In this document: in pieces, positions 1 to 4,948 of the stretch | Numbering within the stretch: the stretch's first letter is position 1 | Layout of the letters: every line of letters starts with the position of its first letter | Source of the DNA: JBECKQ01 sp040235375 | GTDB taxonomy: Bacteria; Planctomycetota; Phycisphaerae; UBA1845 | Length of the DNA: 5,676 bases | Assembly (NCBI GenBank): GCA_040235375.1 | Contig: JBECKQ010000338.1 | Coordinates: 1-5,676 of the forward strand | Direction: 5' to 3' | Notes under the pieces: model-generated | Database searches by the model: none | What the model was told of the DNA's origin: nothing | Seen by the model: only the letters and a program-made list of their open reading frames with translations | Translations under genes and position numbers: made by a program

Positions 1-861
1 GGTCTGCCGTTCGCATTCCTGAATCTTCGTTCGCTGGGCCTCATGGCATCCACCGGCGGCGACAACTGGACGGGCGCGGTGGGATTGTTCGGGGAGCCCG
101 TGACGACCCAGAACGTGGACGACGAGGGCTGGGGGCCGGCGGCGAGGCTGACCTGGGCTCCGGTCTGGAAGAGGGATCGCGTTCTGCACCTCGGCGTCGG
201 CGGCCAGTATCGCGTGCCCGGCGATAATGCCAACGGCAGCCTGCGCGAGCGCGTGCGTTTTCGCTCGAAGCCAGAGTCCAATATCATCTCGGACAATCTC
301 CCACAATGCGGTTCGCCGACGGATACCGGTTGTGCGGCGCTTCCGGCCGGCCAGGGTCGCAGCAGCGGACGACTGGTCGACACCGGGAACATCAGTGGCG
401 ATGTGAATCACTATACGCTGGCTGGACTGGAAGCGGCCGCGGTCTACGGTCCGTTCTCATTGCAGGGCGAGTACACGCGTGCCGACGTCGATCGCGACAC
501 CGGCGGAAGCGTCTCGTTCGACGGATACTACATATACGGCAGCTGGTTCATTACCGGAGAGTCGCGCAACTACCGGGCGGACCGGGGGAGCTTCGATATT
601 CTTCAGCCCATCAAGACTTTCTCGCTGCGCGGTGGCGGTTGGGGGGCCTGGGAGATGGGTGTCCGCTTTAGCAGCATCGATCTAAACGACGGGAACATCG
701 AGGGCGGCCAGGAAGACAATCTAACCGTCGGCTTGAATTGGTATCCCAACCCGTTCATACGCCTGATGGCCAATTACGTGAACGTGCTGGACGTCGATGG
801 CGGCGCGCGCGATGGCGAGGACATCGACGCAATTCAGTTCCGCGCACAGATGGCGTACTAA
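1..861 (+). CDS. Phosphate-selective porin O/P family protein (OprO/OprP-like), 5' truncated by window
   Basis: The reading frame is open from base 1 and ends at TAA 859-861, giving 286 visible residues. The N-terminus, including any signal peptide, lies outside the window. The product should be an outer-membrane beta-barrel channel; this family (Porin_O_P) forms trimeric pores for phosphate, polyphosphate or other anions. What is visible fits: alternating amphipathic strands (ARLTWAP, VLHLGVGGQYRV, FSLQGEYTRADV, GYYIYGSWFITGE), and a family-like C-terminal part of the type NLTVGLNWYPNP followed by IRLMANYVNV. The chain ends FRAQMAY, with a terminal aromatic residue as expected for BamA recognition. 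A loop contains two cysteines (codons at 307-309 and 331-333), which could form an extracellular disulfide. The ATG at 43 is internal to the barrel and is not the true start. The actual substrate cannot be told from this fragment; several members are not phosphate-specific. No clear terminator follows the stop. Confidence 0.88.
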   Translation, partial: GLPFAFLNLRSLGLMASTGGDNWTGAVGLFGEPVTTQNVDDEGWGPAARLTWAPVWKRDRVLHLGVGGQYRVPGDNANGSLRERVRFRSKPESNIISDNLPQCGSPTDTGCAALPAGQGRSSGRLVDTGNISGDVNHYTLAGLEAAAVYGPFSLQGEYTRADVDRDTGGSVSFDGYYIYGSWFITGESRNYRADRGSFDILQPIKTFSLRGGGWGAWEMGVRFSSIDLNDGNIEGGQEDNLTVGLNWYPNPFIRLMANYVNVLDVDGGARDGEDIDAIQFRAQMAY

Positions 862-1422
862 TCGGCTCTTGCACCGTGAGGCGCGCGGGAAGCAGCCCTT
901 GAAGTCGATCATGTCTGTGAGTTGGTCGCGCCTTGCATCGCGCTGCCTGCGTCTGCCGTCGGCCTACGCCGCCCCCGAACGGTAGCGGTGGCCGCGGCAG
1001 CCAACATGAGTTCCGCATTGATGCCGCTGACGACCGAGCCTGGGGCGCAAGACCTTGCGACCTCCCTGGGGCGAATTTGCCGAAAAGGAGCCGCACCATA
1101 TGTCCTACTCGACCTCGGCAACCCGCGAGCGCTACGGCCGCCGCCGGTCCTGACTCGCACGTCCTGCTCCGGACAGGCAGATCGCCTGCCAACCGTGATT
1201 GCGGTGCCGGGTGATGGGTGCAATCAAGTCCTCGAACTTGATGCTGGCGACGGAGTAGCGCTCGAACGGATGACGCACCGGTACGGGCCATGCCGTAGCT
1301 CGCGGCCGCGCTCCGCGTGTGTGGGACGCTCTCTGCTGATACGTTCGCCGTTTGCAGCAAGGCTTTGCCGGTGTATAGGATCCCCGGCGCGTTTTCCGAC
1401 CGATATCCGAGACGCTTCCTGA
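862..1422. other. 561-base intergenic stretch without a recognised gene
   Basis: This lies between the end of the porin gene and the 3' end of the minus-strand yqeC-like gene, so the two flanking genes converge on it. None of the longer open frames on either strand reads like a known protein; they are Arg/Pro/Ala-rich, as expected of non-coding frames in GC-rich DNA. Small items seen: a short hairpin at 1046-1059 (CGCAA/TTGCG arms), a 17-codon ORF with a good ribosome binding site at 1100-1153, a slipped hairpin at 1174-1190 (CAGGC/GCCTG), and a 7-bp inverted repeat TGATTGC (1196-1202)/GCAATCA (1220-1226). No T-tract terminator for either flanking gene is evident. Confidence 0.6.
1100..1153 (+). 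CDS. Possible 17-residue small ORF with a strong ribosome binding site
   Basis: ATG at 1100 is preceded by AAGGAG (1085-1090) with a 9-base spacer, the best Shine-Dalgarno/start arrangement in this gap. The ORF reads MSYSTSATRERYGRRRS and stops at TGA 1151-1153. Sixteen of 18 codons end in G or C, as in the real genes here. The peptide is Ser/Thr-rich at the start and strongly basic at the end, with no signal peptide or membrane segment. I do not recognise it. It lacks the Glu-x-x-x-Tyr pair of PqqA. It could be a small protein, a leader peptide, or the surviving N-terminus of a decayed gene. Reading the TGA as selenocysteine adds only about 14 codons before another stop, and I see no reason to favour it. 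Confidence 0.25.
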   Translation: MSYSTSATRERYGRRRS

Positions 1423-2205
1423 TCAGGCGCGCCGGACAACATCGACGACCGGCTCCGTCTTCTTCATCGCACCGAGTACCACGAGGTCGAATCGATCCGT
1501 CAGGGCAAGAGCCTGTTCGGCCGCCTGCCGCGCCAGCCGCTCGCGCCCGGGATCGTCCACCATGTTGATGAGCGGCACGATCTTGAAGCCGCGCGTGTTC
1601 TTGAGCAGTCCATCGGTACTGCTGAGCAGGCGGGCAACGTGCTCCGTCGTCATCGGTTCACCGACGCGAGCGCCGGTCACCGCCGCCACGCGCTCCGGGC
1701 GATGCGCGATCTTCTCGCTGAGAGGCTGCCCGAGGGCGCGTGCCGACACGACCGGCACGACGACGGTGGTGCAGGCCGCAATCGGCGGTTCATGCTCCGC
1801 CGGCGCCTTGATCAACTTTCCTCTCGCGCCATCGGCCTTGACGACACACACGTCGAAGCCGCCGTCGACGTAAAGCCGTCGCAGTTCCTCGTCGGTGACG
1901 CCGGCATGGCGACCGGGAAGGTCGCAGCTCTTCGCGAAAGCGACGACGCGTGCGTTGCGCAGGGCAAAGACGCGTTCGTACAAGTCCTCGCCGCCGGCCA
2001 GCACGGAGGCATCGCGGTAGCGGCGCGGGAACCGCTCGATATGGGCCGTCGCCGTGATGGCCACCCGGCCGGGATGGGCATCGGCGATCCGGAACATCGC
2101 GGACTTCTTGCCGCCGGCGCCGACGAAACTGACGATGCCTTCGCGCGCATTCAGTGCATCGATCAGGTCGCCCTCGGCCGCCTTCTCAGTTTCGGATATA
2201 TACAT
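1423..2205 (-). CDS. yqeC: YqeC-family protein (putative selenium-dependent molybdenum hydroxylase accessory protein)
   Basis: This encodes 260 residues, about the usual family length. YqeC proteins are annotated by genome context as accessory factors for selenium-dependent molybdenum hydroxylases; their biochemical role is not firmly established. Family marks are clear. A Walker-A-like loop FVGAGGKKSAMF (residues 27-38) sits near the N-terminus. A central VKADGARGKLIKAPAEHEP segment (122-140) matches the family's ADGA(K/R)G...KAP block. SEKIAHRPE (163-171) follows. A nucleotide-binding cytoplasmic protein is inferred. ATG at 2205 is the furthest upstream start possible, because an in-frame TAA lies at 2217-2215. 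There is no good Shine-Dalgarno sequence before it, and the first ~12 residues extend beyond the usual start of the fold. It is divergent from the aldehyde dehydrogenase gene. No selenium genes (selD, yqeB) or molybdenum hydroxylase subunits are in the window, so the partner is unknown. Confidence 0.85.
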   Translation of the reverse strand: MYISETEKAAEGDLIDALNAREGIVSFVGAGGKKSAMFRIADAHPGRVAITATAHIERFPRRYRDASVLAGGEDLYERVFALRNARVVAFAKSCDLPGRHAGVTDEELRRLYVDGGFDVCVVKADGARGKLIKAPAEHEPPIAACTTVVVPVVSARALGQPLSEKIAHRPERVAAVTGARVGEPMTTEHVARLLSSTDGLLKNTRGFKIVPLINMVDDPGRERLARQAAEQALALTDRFDLVVLGAMKKTEPVVDVVRRA

Positions 2206-2596
2206 ATGCTTGATTTAGCTCATGGAGCGTTTTGCGACATCCTTGCATGACTATCTGTAGCATTTTGCACCAATTCTGTCTTTCAAGAGCGCCGACCAGG
2301 CATTCGATATTGATCTCTGCTTTTTTTTGCGAATACTCCGCCTCAACTGCATCTGGTCTTTATGCAGACATCAGCGAGAGCCGTCCGGGAGCGGCCACCT
2401 TACCTCATATCAAGGCGCGCTGGCGCACGACCGACGAAGCTCCGCTGCGGCATTTATCAGGCGTCCCTCGCGATCGCCGTGACATCAGGCTCGATGCGCC
2501 ATCGTTGCGAATCCGGTTCGTGAGCGAACGGGGAAACGGCGGCACGGCTTTGCTTTACGGCAGACGCACCATCCATTGACGTACGCAGGAGGTTAC
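2206..2596. promoter_or_regulatory. Divergent intergenic region between yqeC and the aldehyde dehydrogenase gene
   Basis: This 391-base gap must hold the promoters for both divergent genes. The yqeC-proximal part is the most AT-rich DNA in the window (the TATATACATATG patch across the yqeC start, and eight Ts at 2321-2328). One weak sigma-70-like match on the + strand is TTGATC (2310-2315), 16 bases, AATACT (2332-2337), four of six matches in each box. It would leave a leader of about 250 bases before the dehydrogenase. TTTTGC occurs at 2230, 2263 and 2325. A small hairpin GTTCG/TGAG/CGAAC lies at 2516-2529. No protein-like ORF and no clean regulator operator could be identified. Confidence 0.45.
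2587..2592 (+). promoter_or_regulatory. Ribosome binding site fixing the aldehyde dehydrogenase start
   Basis: A perfect AGGAGG stands 4 bases before ATG 2597. The frame is open further upstream to a TTG at 2576, but the AGGAGG would then lie inside the gene. The ATG is therefore the better start and gives 518 residues. Confidence 0.85.
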
Positions 2597-4153
2597 ATGA
2601 GCGCAGCAGCAGAAGATCTTTCCCAGGGCACGAAGGGTTACGGACTCCCAGGCGCCCCCGGGGCACGGGTTCAGTTCAAGGCAAAATACGAGAATTTCAT
2701 CGGCGGGAAGTGGGTCGCCCCGTCGAAGGGCCAGTACTTCGAGAACATCACCCCCATCACGGGCAAGGTGTTCTGCAAGGTGGCCAGATCGACCGAGGAG
2801 GATGTCAACCTGGCGCTGGATGCCGCGCACGCGGCCGCCGAGAAATGGGGCCGCACCTCGCCCACCGAACGGGCCAACATCCTGCTCAGGATCGCCGATC
2901 GGCTGGAGCAGAACCTCGAGAAGATCGCCTACGCCGAGACCGTCGACAACGGCAAGCCGATCCGCGAGACGCTGGCCGCGGACATTCCGCTGGCGATCGA
3001 TCACTTCCGCTACTTCGCGGCCTGTGTGCGCGCCCAGGAGGGCAGCATCTGCGAGATCGACGACAACACGATTGCCTACCATTTCCACGAGCCGCTGGGC
3101 GTGGTCGGCCAGATCATCCCCTGGAACTTCCCGATCCTGATGGCCGCGTGGAAGCTCGCGCCGGCCATTGCCGCCGGCAATTGCGTGGTGCTCAAACCCG
3201 CCGAGCAGACGCCGGTGGGCATCCTCGTGGTGATGGAGCTGATCGCGGATCTGCTGCCACCGGGCGTCCTCAACATCGTCAACGGATTCGGCCTGGAAGC
3301 CGGCAAACCGCTGGCGTCGAGCAGCCGCATTGCGAAGATTGCCTTCACCGGCGAGACCACCACTGGCCGGCTCATCATGCAGTACGCCAGCCAGAACATC
3401 ATCCCGGTGACCCTCGAGCTGGGCGGCAAGTCGCCGAACATCTTCTTCAGCGACGTCTGTGCCGCGGACGACGACTTCTTCGACAAGGCGATCGAGGGCT
3501 TCGTGCTGTTCGCGTTGAACCAGGGCGAGGTATGCACCTGCCCGTCGCGGGCCCTGATCCAGGAGTCGATCTATGAGAAGTTCATGGATCGCGCGCTGGC
3601 CCGCGTGAAGGCGATCAAGCAGGGCAGCCCGCTCGATCCGGCGACCATGATCGGCGCCCAGGCCTCGCAGGAGCAGGTGGAGAAGATCCTCTCCTACATC
3701 GACATGGGCAAGCAGGAAGGCGCGCAGTGCCTGACCGGCGGCACGCGGGCGAAGCTTGGCGGTGCCATCGCCGACGGCTACTACATCACGCCGACCGTGT
3801 TCAAGGGTCACAACAAGATGCGCATCTTCCAGGAGGAGATCTTCGGGCCGGTGGTGTCGGTCACCACCTTCAAGGACGACGCCGAGGCGCTCGCGATCGC
3901 CAACGACACGCTCTACGGCCTTGGCTCCGGCGTGTGGACGCGTGACGGCAGCCGCGCCTACCGCTTCGGCCGCAGCATCAAGGCCGGCCGCGTGTGGACC
4001 AACTGCTATCACCTGTATCCGGCGCACGCGGCGTTCGGCGGCTACAAGCAGTCGGGCATCGGGCGCGAGACCCACAAGATGATGCTCGATCACTACCAGC
4101 AGACGAAGAACATGCTGGTGAGCTACAGCCCAAAGGCGTTGGGATTTTTCTAA
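2597..4153 (+). CDS. NAD-dependent aldehyde dehydrogenase, ExaC/AldB (acetaldehyde dehydrogenase) type
   Basis: This encodes 518 residues, a full-length ALDH-superfamily enzyme that oxidises aldehydes to carboxylic acids with NAD(P)+ in the cytoplasm. Landmarks in order: YENFIGGKWV near residue 31; PWNFPI with the oxyanion-hole Asn177; VLKPAEQTP with cofactor-contacting Lys200; FTGETTTGR at 250-258 (glycine motif); LELGGKSPN with general-base Glu274; NQGEVCTCPSR with catalytic Cys313; EEIFGPVV with ribose-binding Glu414 and Phe416. The CTCPSR form of the active-site motif, the YHLYPAHAAFGGYKQSGIGRE block and the SYSPKALGFF C-terminus match bacterial ExaC/AldB enzymes, which act on acetaldehyde and other short aldehydes in ethanol and related catabolism. 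Exact substrate and NAD versus NADP preference are inferred. The DUF779 gene follows 174 bases downstream, a common pairing for this subfamily. No frameshift or missing catalytic residue is seen. Confidence 0.95.
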   Translation: MSAAAEDLSQGTKGYGLPGAPGARVQFKAKYENFIGGKWVAPSKGQYFENITPITGKVFCKVARSTEEDVNLALDAAHAAAEKWGRTSPTERANILLRIADRLEQNLEKIAYAETVDNGKPIRETLAADIPLAIDHFRYFAACVRAQEGSICEIDDNTIAYHFHEPLGVVGQIIPWNFPILMAAWKLAPAIAAGNCVVLKPAEQTPVGILVVMELIADLLPPGVLNIVNGFGLEAGKPLASSSRIAKIAFTGETTTGRLIMQYASQNIIPVTLELGGKSPNIFFSDVCAADDDFFDKAIEGFVLFALNQGEVCTCPSRALIQESIYEKFMDRALARVKAIKQGSPLDPATMIGAQASQEQVEKILSYIDMGKQEGAQCLTGGTRAKLGGAIADGYYITPTVFKGHNKMRIFQEEIFGPVVSVTTFKDDAEALAIANDTLYGLGSGVWTRDGSRAYRFGRSIKAGRVWTNCYHLYPAHAAFGGYKQSGIGRETHKMMLDHYQQTKNMLVSYSPKALGFF

Positions 4154-4160
4154 ACGGCCA

Positions 4161-4175
4161 CCCGCCGTGGGCGGG
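4161..4175 (+). repeat. Short GC hairpin just after the aldehyde dehydrogenase stop
   Basis: CCCGCC (4161-4166), loop GTG, GGCGGG (4170-4175) form a 6-bp all-GC stem beginning 7 bases after the stop codon. It could stabilise the 3' end or slow polymerase. The bases after it are GGTTGG with no T-run, so it is not a convincing intrinsic terminator. Confidence 0.5.
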
Positions 4176-4186
4176 GGTTGGTCCGG

Positions 4187-4284
4187 GGACCGTGAGGGGT
4201 GTTGCGCGACCCTCTGCCGCAGGGATGCGGCAGCGGAGCGTACAGGGACGTATTCACAGCATGTCGCGCGGACCCTCACGGTCC
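4187..4284. repeat. Nested multi-arm inverted repeat (structured intergenic element)
   Basis: Three sets of perfect complementary arms are stacked inside 98 bases. The outer pair is GGACCGTGAGGG (4187-4198) with CCCTCACGGTCC (4273-4284), 12 bp. The middle pair is GCGCGAC (4204-4210) with GTCGCGC (4263-4269), 7 bp. The inner hairpin is CTGCCGCA (4214-4221), loop GGGA, TGCGGCAG (4226-4233), 8 bp closing a GNRA-type tetraloop. About 29 bases (4234-4262, with CAGGGACGTATTCACAGC) stay on the 3' side of the inner hairpin. The design resembles structured interspersed repeats I recall between genes of GC-rich gammaproteobacteria, but I cannot check copy number here. It lies between aldehyde dehydrogenase and DUF779 genes and could affect their joint transcript. 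There is no T-tract, so a simple terminator is unlikely. Confidence 0.75.
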
Positions 4285-4327
4285 ACGGGCCGTCGCCGCC
4301 GGAAAGCGGCACTGACCGGATAGATCG

Positions 4328-4750
4328 ATGGTCTCACGCGTCGTAGCGACAGACGCCGCGCTTGCACTCATCAGGCTGCTCGAGGGCAAGCACGGCGGGC
4401 TCATGTTCCACCAGTCGGGAGGCTGCTGCGACGGCAGTTCACCGATGTGCTATCCCTTGGGCGAGTTCCTGGTGGGCGACGCCGACGTGCGGCTGGGAGA
4501 GATCGGCGGCTGCCCCTTCTACATCAGCAGGTCGCAGTTCGAATACTGGAAGCACACGCAACTCATCATCGACGTGATCGACGGCCGCGGCGGCATGTTT
4601 TCCCTGGAAGGTCCGGAGGGCAAGCGATTCCTCACGCGCTCCCGGCTGTATACGGATGAGGAGTCTGCCGCGCTCGGGGAGATACCGCGACCGGTCAACG
4701 CTGGCGGAAGCCTCCCCGATGCGACCGAAAGCAGCCTTCGCCGCCGGTAG
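4328..4750 (+). CDS. DUF779 family protein, cysteine-rich partner of aldehyde dehydrogenase
   Basis: This encodes 140 residues. The core matches DUF779: LLEGKHGGLMFHQSGGCCDG (17-36), SSPMCYP (37-43), a GGCPFYIS block (60-67), then YWKHTQLIIDVIDGRGGMFSLE (73-94) and a GKRFLTRSRLYTDEE end (98-112). Conserved-looking Cys33, Cys34, Cys41 and Cys62, with His22 and His28 nearby, suggest metal binding or thiol chemistry; that is inference. No signal peptide or membrane segment is present, so it should be cytoplasmic. The family has no established function that I know of. It is often encoded next to aldehyde dehydrogenases, for example Rv0459 beside Rv0458 in Mycobacterium tuberculosis, and here too. 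Members are usually about 110-125 residues; the Ser/Arg-rich tail after about residue 113 is extra. The start at 4328 has only a weak upstream CGGA as ribosome binding site, which may mean coupling to the upstream transcript or poor expression. Confidence 0.88.
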   Translation: MVSRVVATDAALALIRLLEGKHGGLMFHQSGGCCDGSSPMCYPLGEFLVGDADVRLGEIGGCPFYISRSQFEYWKHTQLIIDVIDGRGGMFSLEGPEGKRFLTRSRLYTDEESAALGEIPRPVNAGGSLPDATESSLRRR

Positions 4751-4815
4751 CCTCCTACACAGGGATGGCTGCTGCCGGCAAATGACCGGACCGGCGTTAG
4801 GGCTTGTGAAATCCT

Positions 4816-4862
4816 GCCTCAAGGATGCCCTGCGGAAGCGAACTTCCGGACCAGGGCAAGGC
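4816..4862. repeat. Long hairpin between the DUF779 gene and hemB
   Basis: Arms GCCCTG-CGGAAG (4827-4838) and CTTCCG (4843-4848) plus CAGGGC (4852-4857) pair into 12 bp around a CGAA tetraloop, with GAC bulged on the 3' side. An outer GCCT (4816-4819)/AGGC (4859-4862) extends it past a larger internal loop. It could be the 3' end structure of the DUF779 transcript. The downstream sequence is TTGACATT, without a T-run, so intrinsic termination is doubtful. Confidence 0.55.
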
Positions 4863-4908
4863 TTGACATTGGACAATTGATCCGCACGTTCGGGCGACAC
4901 GGTGGCGC

Positions 4909-4914
4909 TATAAT
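4909..4914 (+). promoter_or_regulatory. Likely -10 box of the hemB promoter
   Basis: A perfect TATAAT lies 34 bases before the hemB ATG. It predicts transcription starting near 4921 and a leader of about 28 bases. No good -35 box lies 16-18 bases upstream. A perfect TTGACA exists at 4863-4868, but it is 40 bases away, too far to work with this -10. No TG extension precedes the box. A short inverted repeat ATTG-GA-CAAT (4868-4877) lies upstream and might bind a regulator. Confidence 0.5.
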
Positions 4915-4948
4915 CCGGGGCCTCATCAACTGCATACTGAAGGCCACC

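Noticed and set aside
755..1360. 201-residue minus-strand open frame across the porin end and the gap
   Set aside because: It overlaps the conserved C-terminal barrel of the porin, is Arg/Pro/Ala-rich and matches no family I know.
922..1422. 166-residue plus-strand open frame filling the gap
   Set aside because: It starts only at a TTG without a ribosome binding site, its composition is shadow-like, and no motifs are visible. It is GC-rich open sequence rather than a gene.
1639..2250. 203-residue plus-strand open frame opposite yqeC
   Set aside because: The minus strand carries the clear YqeC motifs; this frame is its antisense shadow.
2321..2328. Eight-T run as a terminator tail
   Set aside because: No stable GC-rich stem lies directly upstream on the plus strand, and no gene ends before it.
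2540..2554. Sigma-54-like sequence CGGCACG...TTGCT before the aldehyde dehydrogenase gene
   Set aside because: The GG and GC elements are 11 rather than the required 12 bases apart, and sigma-54 promoters tolerate spacing changes poorly. The leading T is also missing.
2576..2596. Upstream TTG start for the aldehyde dehydrogenase
   Set aside because: It has no ribosome binding site of its own, and AGGAGG stands just before ATG 2597.
4161..4175. Intrinsic terminator after the aldehyde dehydrogenase gene
   Set aside because: The stem is GC-rich but no run of Ts follows; kept only as a hairpin.
2555..4312. Very long minus-strand open frame covering the whole aldehyde dehydrogenase gene
   Set aside because: It is antisense to a gene with every ALDH catalytic motif. 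Its translation is Arg/His/Leu/Asp-rich without recognisable domains, which is what GC-biased third positions of the real gene produce on the other strand.
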